Source: Liolophura sinensis (taxonomy: Eukaryota; Mollusca; Polyplacophora; Chitonida; Chitonidae). From it: a stretch of DNA of 64,000 bases. The DNA lies in contig NC_088307.1 of assembly GCF_032854445.1 (NCBI RefSeq), positions 5,458,001 to 5,522,000 on the forward strand. The letters run 5' to 3'. The notes below the pieces were generated by a model that saw only the letters and a program-made list of their open reading frames with translations, was not told the origin of the DNA and ran no database searches. Below are positions 49,673 through 59,619 of this stretch, one piece after another. The position numbers and the translations under genes are program-made. The first letter of the stretch is position 1. Each line of letters opens with the position of its first letter.

Positions 49673-50913
49673 GTGAGTTCGTCGCTTTCGAATCGCCAGT
49701 GTGTTCGCTTTTCTTATCAACGACGTATAGACAATACTTACCCAACTCGAACCACTTAGTTGTTAAAACCCAGTTTATAGAAAATCCTCTTAGTGAATTT
49801 GATAAAAGCTGTACACGAGTCTTTCTGGGCAACTGGTCACACGACTGAGCTGCAAACTGTTAAATATGTCAGATCTAAAAATAGACCTCAGCCATGGTAT
49901 CAGTTATTATTGGTCAAACCAGCGTCGCGGGCCAGCAGTTAATACCAATTAATACAGGGATGGGGCTAAGAGTCAAATTATACAAAATCTCCCCTCCCAA
50001 CACCCCCCTTCACCCCCAACATCAGGGCTTTAGACAGACATAAAAGACCACCAAGCATTATAATTATAGGGGCTTACACACAGGAATATTTCAGCTGTCG
50101 CTATCCACACCAAAGGCGCCGCAAACCATGCAGTGCACCTCACACGCAGCGTTCTTAGATTACAACTCTTGCCGACGTGGAGTCTTTTTCGTTGTTCGAA
50201 ATGATTCTTAGACAAATTTTGATTTAAATTTATTTCGTAACGAAACTAACAGGTGACCGAGGCTTTCAGTCCATCAATATGCAAATACATGTGCACACGC
50301 TCCCAAAAAAACAAACAAACAAACAAAAACATAACGAAACCCCAAAATAAAGCAGCCTTTTACGAAAACAAAGAGTAATAGAAAGAACGATCTTTTATTT
50401 TTTGTTTCTTTTCTTCTATGCGCTTTCTTCTATTAATGTCTGTTTTTAAGACCTGATATAGGGATATCGAACAGTCCCCGGTTACGTAATGGATGAGTCA
50501 GTTCTGGTGATTCAGGCAGCCAGGGTTAGACTAACTTTCCGAACGCGAATCACATCCTTCGCCGCATTCACACAGTGATATCCACCCCTCTGTGCGTTTT
50601 CAATCAGTTCATGTGGTTTTGGTGTATTTCGAGGAAGTCGTTATCCGTCAGATGTTGGGAGAACTGTTATAGCTCCAGGGTTTGTCCTGGGAGAGATATA
50701 TTTTAGAACGACTCCATTGTATGACGCCTTCTTAAAACACATATTAACGTCTATCTTGATTTGGAGTCTTTTGCAACGAGTTTACACACTTCTGGGTTTG
50801 TTTGTATTTATTTTTTCTTTTTTTATTTAGCATGAACGGCTGTATAAAAGTCTAACATCACTTTCAACAAATGATTTCGGCTGTCACATGATAACTATCG
50901 TGTCCCCTTGTAG

Positions 50914-51023
50914 CGCGTCCCAAGGCCCAAGTGTTAATTGTTATAATGACCTATGTATGTATGGTGCTGTCTGTCTACATCAGAGCACCGTAGACCACCA
51001 GACACCAGACATGACACGCCAGC
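50914..51023 (+). CDS. weak candidate exon with follistatin-like cysteine pattern
   Basis: A 110-nt block lies between a good acceptor (tgtccccttgtag) and a good donor (CCAGC|gtaagt). It encodes 36 codons with CYNDLCMYGAVC, the C-x4-C-x-[FY]-G-A-x-C pattern of follistatin or agrin N-terminal modules. No partner Kazal exon was found in the remaining plus strand. May be chance. Confidence 0.22.
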
Positions 51024-51380
51024 GTAAGTTACGTTCCAGTATTATACATACTGACACCATGTGTCATGTCCACTTTGGACTACATGTCTTTCAAATATAT
51101 GGTTATATACCTTTTTTCATAGCGCTTCAGTCTTCAACTGTCACGCCGTGTGTTAGTACAAATACTCAGTGTTAGTCTAAAAAACACAGAAATAGCCTAT
51201 AATATGGCAGACCTTTGTTTTCAATATCCAAGATATATTTGGCCATAGTGCGCCGCAATAAATATATTGTATTTTATGCCCATCTAGTACTGATAAAATG
51301 TCTATCTTTGCCCGTGTGAACGGGTAAAAGTAATATTACTCGACAGCGATCGTTATGCAGGAGGACTAGAATGACCAGAG

Positions 51381-51381
<1 letters not shown>

Positions 51382-51434
<53 letters not shown>
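51382..51434. repeat. (TA)n microsatellite, about 26 units
   Basis: Uninterrupted TA between gagc and ccttg. Confidence 0.98.
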
Positions 51435-51437
<3 letters not shown>

Positions 51438-52261
51438 GTCCTGTTAAGTCACACTGTTTTGTATATACCGGTAACACTTCAGTCACTCTCTGTTACTGTG
51501 CAATAAATTTAGATATTTTAAATGTAACGGCCATATTCCAAATGTTATGAAGTATGAACTCACCAGGTATAATTTTGCGGTTTTTCAGTATTTGTAAACA
51601 TCTTTTAATAACTATATTGTGATTGTAGGAAATACGCCAACAGCTCTCTTCGAGCGAATTGGCCTGGACCACGTATATACAGATGTTATAATATGCAAAC
51701 ATCGACATATTTGATTTGTTTTTGTCAGACATACTGCATGTGCTCATTCATTGCATTGTCTTAATTGATATGATGATTTAATGTTGTGTTACATGCTCTG
51801 CCATATATGAGTAGACTTGCATGGATCCATAAATAAATTAATTTCATTTATTGATTTATTGATTGATTGATTTATTTCACTGGGGCTTTCCGGCGAATTC
51901 AAGAACAGTGTACTAACCAAATTCATTGAATTTATTCACTACCACTTGTTGCCATCTTGGATAATTTGACTGAATGTGCTGTTTATGTATTCTGAATGAC
52001 TTTGCATGCACGTGCTGGGAATTTGACACTTCGGCAATATGCACTTCCACCGGAAGTTCGGAAATAAACCGGAATTGTTCAGTTTATAAACACTACATAT
52101 GCAGTTCTGAATTTGATGCCGCAGCTGTACAATATATCTAGGGATGTGCATGTCTGAGATAAGCAGGTGTGCAGGTGGCTCTGTCTCCATTCAGTTCAGT
52201 CTGTCGGCGGAAGGTTGGTTCGTCCTATCTTTAGCTTTACATATATATTGCTGGATATTAA
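51435..52261. other. non-coding sequence, nothing recognised
   Basis: No exon or element supported; a short tgattgattgatt run lies near 51860. Confidence 0.5.
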
Positions 52262-52413
52262 AACCAGCGGATGGTCGTGGGTTTCTCCCGGGCTCTGCAC
52301 GTCCCCCCCCCCCCCCCCCCCCCCCGTACCATAATACTGGCCGTCGTCGTCGTATAAGTGAAATATTCTTGAGTAAGGTGTAAAACACCGATAAAATAAA
52401 TAAATGAATAAAT
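52262..52413 (+). mobile_element. SINE (family 1), 5'-truncated, with a C23 run
   Basis: aaccagcggatggtcgtggg, then ctctgcacgt, then 23 consecutive C (52303-52325), then gtaccataatactggccg and tail. The poly-C stands where other copies have ggtttcctcccac. Confidence 0.92.
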
Positions 52414-52640
52414 ATAAATATATTGCTCTACGGGCCTTATAAGCAGCCAGTTTTCTCTCTCGTGTTTGGATCTACAAGATGTTCGCTGTCTAGATTATAC
52501 TTGCTTTGCACTAATGCATGCTATTTGTTCGCCATTATTCGTTTGTTTCCGTCTGTTAGTATGATCATGCATTGTGCATGTTTTACTGCTATATGATGTA
52601 ATTAAGACGTACACAGCGTAGAGAGAAAAACGCGATCAGC

Positions 52641-52950
52641 GAGGACAGTGTGATAGCTGGTAAATGGTCACACGCAGCCGGTGAAATACGGCCTCTTGTC
52701 AGCTTAGGTCAGTCAGGGTTTTATTCTAACTGTTCATGTAAATGCATAAATGGTAGCAATTTACAGGCCCCCTGAGCACCATGGCTTAATCAGAATTAGG
52801 TAAAAATAAATAAAAATAAAAAAATGCAGGGATGTTAATTGCAACTTATTAGACGACACTGGTCTAGAATGACTCAAAATGCTGTGCTGTCATCCCGTTT
52901 AACGTACATTAACATTAAAACAATGCAGATGGGACACCACGCTAATTCTT
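52641..52950 (+). repeat. dispersed repeat, copy B (no SINE)
   Basis: Paralogue of copy A. At the insertion point it reads gcagggatgttaattgcaac with no SINE. Confidence 0.8.
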
Positions 52951-53043
52951 TTATTCATTGCCTACATCTTGCATTTTTACAAGTTAACAGCCTCTTCACT
53001 GTTTCACTAGAAGTTGACTGAAGCGTTTGTAAATGGCACTTAT

Positions 53044-53160
53044 TTATTTATATTTGATTGGTGTTTTACGCCGTACTCAAGAATATCTCATTTATTCGAC
53101 GGCAACCAGCATTATGGTGGGAGGAAATGGGGCAGAACCCCGAGGAAATCTACATAAATT
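53044..53160 (-). mobile_element. SINE (family 1) fragment with 8-bp target duplication
   Basis: GCACTTAT at 53036-53043 and 53161-53168. Tail and core only, in antisense. Confidence 0.9.
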
Positions 53161-53428
53161 GCACTTATAGAGGCGTATTGACATATTGTTGAAAATTCAC
53201 TACACTCCTTGATGCATGGGTGCACGACTCGTTCACCCTGAGAAAATATGCCCATCACCACATTGTTGTGCTGCGGATTGTAGCTCCACGGTTGCACTTT
53301 ACCTGCATGCTTGTGTGTGTAATATACGACCACGTTGTTCTCAGGTTCATGAATTGTAAATGGCTAGGCATATGTGATTAGCTGGACTGTACACGGAAGG
53401 GGCGGAGCTAAGCCACAATGCTAAGACC

Positions 53429-53570
53429 GTTAAAAATACGTCTTTCTTCACATTCTAATGAGTCTTAAAAAGGTACAAACACGGGAACCACACAAACATC
53501 TGAGGTATTTCTGATATGTGAAGAAAGATGTATTTTTAACAGTGTGGATTCCCTGTTTGTACCTTTTTAA
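53429..53570. repeat. interlocked inverted repeats (A-B-A'-B')
   Basis: A 53429-53453 pairs with A' 53516-53540; B 53464-53493 pairs with B' 53542-53570. A ends ctttcttcacat and A' begins atgtgaagaaag. B contains aaaaaggtacaaac and B' contains gtttgtacctttt. Confidence 0.85.
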
Positions 53571-54078
53571 CATTGATTGATTTAAATCATACAGTGTAAG
53601 TTTCCATGCACCCAGCACAAGTCGTACGTTAAATGCATGCGTGTATACCATTGTGCTTGTATACGACACGATTGGTCTTGCTTGAACGATTCAAAAATAT
53701 TTTCTCTGCATCCTCCTTGAGAGATTTTAAGAAAAACGGTTCATTAAGACTGAACCAAACTGCTAGTGGATAGTCAAAAACATTTTAGTGCTATAAAACC
53801 GTAAAAAAATATATTCCGGTGTGACATTAGTTTTCCGCTGTTTACATATATAGCAAACGTGGCTGTGTAAAGATGTTACATGTTTATTACATAGTAATCA
53901 ATTTTTCATGTTAATGGGTTGCTTTACACTTAATAATACTAAATCATGTTTACTGGACTATTTGGGTTTATTGAAACATTATACTCTATAAACATTTCAC
54001 GTCAATTTCTAGGATATTAAATGTATGTCTTTAACTGGTAAACACAGTCTTTATGAACGACACTGTAAGACGCGTTTA

Positions 54079-54249
54079 CGTGCTGGTTTCCTCTCCGGCC
54101 GTACGTAGGTCTGTCAGCAACCTGCGGATGGTCGTGGGTTTCCGCCATGCTCTGCCCGGTTCCCTCCCACCATAATGCTGGCTGCCGTCGTATAAGTGAA
54201 ATATTCTCGAGAACGGCGTAAAACACCAATCAGATAAATAAATTAGTAG
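54079..54249 (+). mobile_element. SINE (family 1), 5'-truncated, 10-bp target duplication
   Basis: GACGCGTTTA at 54069-54078 and 54250-54259. Begins gtgctggtttcctctccggc and runs to the aataaatt tail. Confidence 0.95.
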
Positions 54250-54784
54250 GACGCGTTTATAAACGGAACACTTATTTTATTAAAGGACACTAATTTGCAT
54301 CCCTTCTACCAAAATGGTGTGAATTAATATCTTTATGGAAAGTTACTGCGCTCATAAACTGACCGAAATCGTGTAAGTGAAAAATTCGATTATGACTATA
54401 TATAGCGTTAAAGTACCTACTGGCGCCTGTGGGGTCTATAGGTTTACACCTTGTCCGTCAGACTGTATGTGTGTCAGTCCGTCTGTTTTCCGGACATTCA
54501 TTCGAAACTGTTCATCGCATGGACGAAAAAAAGTCATTGAAAACTCCGTGTATTGTTTCACCGTGATGACTAAATACGAGATTACAAGTTCGAGTTTCGG
54601 GGCGTTTTGTCCACTTCAAACAAAATATATTTTCGATATTGTCCTATCATTCTGATTCATTAAGTTAGTTGTAGACATTGTTGTTGTCGCATGTAATACT
54701 TTCATGCAGAATGTTTGGTTATTTGACTGGTACATTGTTTAGCGCCGTGGTGATGAAGTTTTCACTTATATATGAAGGCACCCA

Positions 54785-54965
54785 AATAAGCTTATGGGGA
54801 AAGGAAACCGGTGTACCTGGACTATAAAATATATACTGACAACATTAGGTCCCAAAGAAACCTCTTGACAAGGTCAGAGCTGGATTCGAACATGCGACCT
54901 CTTTTAAGGTTCCAAGTACCTCGCAAGCGTCATGCTGTAACGATACAGCTCCAATCGAACAGCAA
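54785..54965 (-). repeat. SINE-like fragment (family G)
   Basis: ggaaaggaaaccggtgtacc, then gagctggattcgaacatgcg, a good antisense tRNA B box. It lies directly next to the 88-bp array, whose unit carries the same motif. Confidence 0.5.
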
Positions 54966-54993
54966 GAGCTGCATGGATAATAAACAATCGATC

Positions 54994-55310
54994 TGACCTC
55001 GATCGTGGCAACTTGACAAGAGTCCTGTTAGAATACTATACATTTCGAAATATAGCAAGAGCTGGATTCAAACAAGCGATCTGACCTCGATCGTGACAAC
55101 GTGACAAGAGTCCTGTTACAAAACTATACATTTCGAAATATAGCAAGAGCTGGATTCAAACAAGCGATCTGACCTCGATCGTGACAACGTGACAAGAGTC
55201 CTGATATAATACTATACATTTCGAAATATAGCAAGAGCTGGATTCAAACAAACGACTGGACCTCGACCGTTGTATGCACGTGACAAGAGTTCTATTGTAA
55301 TACTATACTG
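54994..55310. repeat. 88-bp tandem repeat, 3 full copies plus a partial
   Basis: Units start at 54994, 55082, 55170 and about 55258. Each contains gcaagagctggattcaaac, a tRNA-like antisense motif resembling the adjacent family G fragment. Confidence 0.95.
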
Positions 55311-56772
55311 TCGACACTATATCACATTATAAGCATGACGGCCATACAGTAAAAATGAACACTGACCAAAATAATGAGCATCTTAAAGTGAATATGTCGG
55401 AGTTTTTTGCTCCCATCCCCCAAATACTCCATATTCGTAAATCAAATCAAATTTTCTGTATTTACCAAGCAAGATTTACTCAGTTTATTGCCTTTCAATA
55501 AATATCATACTCATGTTTACCTGAACTATTTACAGTGTTAAAATGATTTCAAAGTTGAACAAAGTTATATTGGAACCCGCTTTATACATTTCAGGAACGT
55601 TATTACTGATTTCGAACGGTAACACGTACGCATGGTCTAATTAGGGAAGTAACTGCATGTTAATCTCAGTTAACTGCCCTATATACAGTGTGCTATGTTT
55701 TTGTTAGATGGCACCTTTCATCGTTGCCGTTTATCGATTGATAATTATCAGCATCACTTTCCTGTCCTGCCGATATAGATACCATTGAATATGACACATG
55801 TACGGGTTCGTCGTCGCCAACAAAGAGGCCGGCACCACGAATGACATAGGTATACACCCTCCTTCCCCTCCCCTAAAAGGGAAGCTTATTAGCGTAATGA
55901 GTGTACACACCTACCCATATCGACTGACTGCGAGTCTTGCTTTGATCCTACTCTTATATACATACAAAGGCAGCGAAAAACCCAGATGAAATTCAACGAT
56001 GTTTGTCGAAACTTTTCTTCTGAAGTCCTTTTAGCCGAGAGTCCAGCAAATGAAATTAGCCTGATTCGAGCTGCTATGCCAGCTGTTGCCGCTGTTCTTT
56101 TATCAAAGGTTGGTGCATTACAGAGAAGTCGGTGGGAGAAAATTTCATCGGACAGTTTTATTTCTTTGAATGTTTTCCTATTAGTACAGGGCTTTTCTGA
56201 ATGGCATTAGGAGGCATGTATTTTGCAAACCATGATCAATATCATTAGTCCTATTAGATGCATATGTATAGCGTATATGACACACTATTCGCTGATAGAA
56301 GTTTAGAAATGAGCTTTCGCCCCAGTGCGAATAGTACAAGTACTGAATCTGGGTATCGGGGTTTACAAAAAGATGTTTGACAGAACTACAGTTCTAAACG
56401 AATTAACCACCCGAAAGTATTAATCGAGATAAACAAATTAGGTATATATAGGGTCCGAAATCTGGCTTCGTAGAGTTCTGAAAATGTGACCTATACATAC
56501 ACCTTACCAGTTTTAAATGCAAGGCCAACTAGAAGCAGCCAAGGCCTCACGTGGTTGGTTTGTATAGCAGTTTTAGGCTGAATACTCGCACTAGGTTTGT
56601 GCATGGTACTAATATTTAAATTCCAACCCAGGATACATGATTTTTTTCCCTTTCCTGCAGTTTAAAGACGTGTTAAATACAGCCCAATTAGACCAATACA
56701 TTATTATGCATACTGAATGCAAAACCATTTTGTGAAAATATGTAAAAGATGTGTCAGAGATGTATTAAGTGA
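55311..56772. other. non-coding sequence, nothing recognised
   Basis: The frame at 55986-56210 (plus) has no recognised domain and no clear splice sites. Confidence 0.45.
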
Positions 56773-57005
56773 TTTACTTATTTATTTATTTGATAAGTGT
56801 TTGATTAGTGTCTTACGCAGTTCTCGGATATTTCACTTACACGACGACGACCAGCACTATGGTGGGAGGAAACCGGGCCAAGCACACGACCAGGTTGTTG
56901 GCAAACCCTCTCAAGTACGGCCAGAGAGGAAGCCATCGTAAGCGTGACTTGAACTCACAACGACTTTATTGGTGTGCGGCTCCTAAGTTATTGCGTCGTG
57001 CAGGC
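56773..57005 (-). mobile_element. SINE (family 1), diverged near-full copy
   Basis: Antisense tail cttatttatttatttgataa with a duplicated tgataagtgtttgattagtg, core ctatggtgggaggaaaccgg, B box gacttgaactcacaacgact; the head is mostly lost. Confidence 0.9.
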
Positions 57006-57693
57006 AAGAAAAAAAAGAGTCCATTTAAACAGAATACATAAGTGTATTCAGAATACAACATTGTAAAAGAGAACTGTAGAACTTTGTCTCAAATCGGCAC
57101 ATCAAGTGATTTAAAAGTTCTTTTGGCAAAATGAACTTCCTGTTTTTCATTTGACGCGTCATACACTGTACAGCATTCACTGCCACAGTTAAACTCTTTG
57201 TGATTAAGGTTTGGTTTAAACTGAACCATCACTTGTCATTTTTCGCAACATTCAACACGTCGATTTCGCAAGAAGCCCGCCACTTACAGATACTTTCCGG
57301 GTGGCGTACAACTTATCTCCCCCTGATTGCGCACAAGAGGTTTTCAAAGTTACTTCCCCTTAAAATTTTTCATCAATCATATTTTTTAACTGCGCGTCAC
57401 TTTATCATTTTGATGTTAAAAACGGTATTATTTTGACAGATAGGTAGTTATATTATGACCTACACGCACGCCTATCACGCAAAGCTATGATTTGTCCACT
57501 CATTTTTAGTTTACAAGTACTTCACAGGAAGTGAATATATTATTTGTAAAGGCCAGTGGGAAAACAACTTGATTTTAACAGATATTCAAGAAGCTGTTAC
57601 TACTTTAGCTATTGGAAGCTGGAGGCGAAATGAAAGTTTAGCTCATAAAAGGTATTATGTAAGGAAAATATATATCAGATGCGACCCTAGCTT

Positions 57694-57771
57694 AATTAAA
57701 CTAAATGTTGAGGTCTATTTCAACATTTTCTAACATCAGAAATTGTTGAAAATAGGCCTCAACGTTTAATT
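57694..57771. repeat. short palindrome (hairpin)
   Basis: The arms at 57694-57728 and 57741-57771 (tgttgaggtctatttcaaca and its inverse tgttgaaaataggcctcaac) surround a 12-bp loop. Confidence 0.8.
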
Positions 57772-58603
57772 GAACTAGTACGAGCCCGAAAATCGTCCCG
57801 ATTAATTTAGGCCATTTGATTGCTCCACACGTAGGTCTACTCTTTCACAAATTTCTGGTTCTTCTTCATCCAAATTGTGCACAGTACTCATCAACAAAAA
57901 ACATGTCTTTGCCCGTGACTTACTTTTCTCTTTGTTCAAGTTTCTTGAATAATTCAACAGGACATTTCGGTCGACGTCCACTCGATGTAACATGTTTCAT
58001 AAGAAGTTATCTCCCCTGAGTGCGCACAAAGCTTATTTGTTTTATTTCCGCTTGGAATCTTTTCTGTATGGCTTTGATCGCAAAGATGCATATCTCATAT
58101 CTCAGTCAGAACTTCTATTAAACTGTTGGCATTCATTTTCTGACAATAAATCTTGACTGATATCACATAAAATTATTTCATGGGCGAGTTAAGATAACAA
58201 ACTCTGCCTTTCTCAGAAGTATCCTACACATGAAACCAACCCTAAGACGTCATCCATCAAGTCAACTGGCTTTTGTTGTTCTGTCAACACCTCTTACAAC
58301 ATGGACGTTATGTATTGTCATATTTTCTATCTTGGCCCACTCTGTGATCAATAATACTTAACATAGAAATGGAGGTACCAACGAGTGGAAATAATTGTCC
58401 ATCACCCGTTAACTGATACACACCTTAGATCAAAACTCCAACACAGCCAGTCAGAACCAGGTTTGAAGTGATGAATTTTTTACTGGATGTAAAAGTCATC
58501 CTCTCGATGACCTGACCAGATTCATTTACTCCGACTGTATTAAGCTGAATCAGCTTTTACACTGCCCCAGTCCTGGTATGACACATGTCCACCTATCTTA
58601 GCA

Positions 58604-58873
58604 ACTAGGGACCTCCGTGGCTTAGTTGGTTAGCGCGCTAGCACAGCATAATTACCCAGAAGCTTCTCACCAATGCTGTCGCTGTGAGTTCAAGTTCAGC
58701 TCATGCTGCCTTCCTCTCCGGCCGTACGTTGGAAGGTCTTCCAGTAACCTGCGGATGGTCGTGGGTTTCCCCAGCCTATGCCCAGTTTCCTCCTACCATA
58801 ATGCTGACCGCCGTCGTATAAGTGAAATATTCTTGAGACGACATAAAACACCAATCAAATAAATAATAAATAA
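58604..58873 (+). mobile_element. SINE (family 1), full length, sense, 9-bp target duplication
   Basis: ATCTTAGCA at 58595-58603 and 58874-58882. Head ggacctccgtggcttagttg (A box tggcttagttgg), B box gagttcaagttc, core, tail domain gaaatattcttgag and (aaat)n tail. The clearest copy for reading the tRNA origin. Confidence 0.97.
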
Positions 58874-59359
58874 ATCTTAGCAGCTTGCGAGGCACATGTT
58901 CCTGACAAGCCTCTTTTCCAAAAGTCCAAGAATCTCCGGCCAAAGCTAAACACACCTGTGTGTGACCAAGGTCTTTTTAGCAGGTAACATCATCAACCAA
59001 CGCCAGGACCGTTATCAAATGAGTACGTCATATCTCTCATTAAAGGTTACAGAAAATCTCTTATTAAATTTTCACTGCTTCAACTGTGGCATATCTATCT
59101 CAGGAGGATTTCTTGCGTATCTAATTAAAAAATAATGTTCCCGCTTTGGGAGTCTAGTGGCAGTTTTATAGGCAATAAGGTGGTCGACGTTAAATTTTTT
59201 TAACCTTGTCATGTAAAAAACTTTCACACCCACATGACGTAACGTTGGAAGATCCCAGGAAATGTATTCTAAATAGCATGTGACCTGCAATGTCATGCAC
59301 ACCAGACAAAACCCTTACTTCTAAACAAAAGGTTTGACTGTATCCCAACACACTGTAAT

Positions 59360-59365
59360 TTTAAT
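59360..59365 (-). promoter_or_regulatory. possible polyadenylation signal ATTAAA
   Basis: ATTAAA on the minus strand, about 90 nt after the FIRRM-like stop. No canonical AATAAA was seen closer. Weak by itself in AT-rich DNA. Confidence 0.3.
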
Positions 59366-59454
59366 TTACGGCAATATATACATAAAACTGAGTACATTGG
59401 AAGTTTTTTTTGTTTACAAACTGTTTGGTTAAAACTATTCAAACTGCATCTGTC

Positions 59455-59619
59455 TCAGTCATGCTCATGTTGGTTTGACACAGCTTCTGACAAGTCCTTT
59501 GATGCTTTTCGCAGCTGATTAAGTATCCCATGAGGCACCTGTTCCACACGAAGGAGCTCCACCCAACGCTGAATGCATCCATGAGTATCTTCAAGCAGCT
59601 TCGCACAGTCAGCCTCCAA
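59455..59619 (-). CDS. FIRRM: FIRRM-like terminal exon with stop
   Basis: Acceptor tattttctcgcag. It encodes 54 residues, LEADCAKLLEDTHGCIQRWV... to SNQHEHD, then TGA. The predicted amphipathic helices correspond in position to the human C-terminal helices that end near KRYIHTLG. Confidence 0.85.
   Translation of the reverse strand: MEADCAKLLEDTHGCIQRWVELLRVEQVPHGILNQLRKASKDLSEAVSNQHEHD

Noticed and set aside
57802-57993. 63-codon minus frame starting MLHRVDVDRN, with an internal gtaagt
   Set aside because: Possible first exon, but no partner exon or recognisable family; the nearby repeated motif suggests repeat sequence.
58604-58680. tRNA gene
   Set aside because: A and B boxes are present, but the sequence continues into the SINE core and there is no cloverleaf acceptor stem or matching 3' end.
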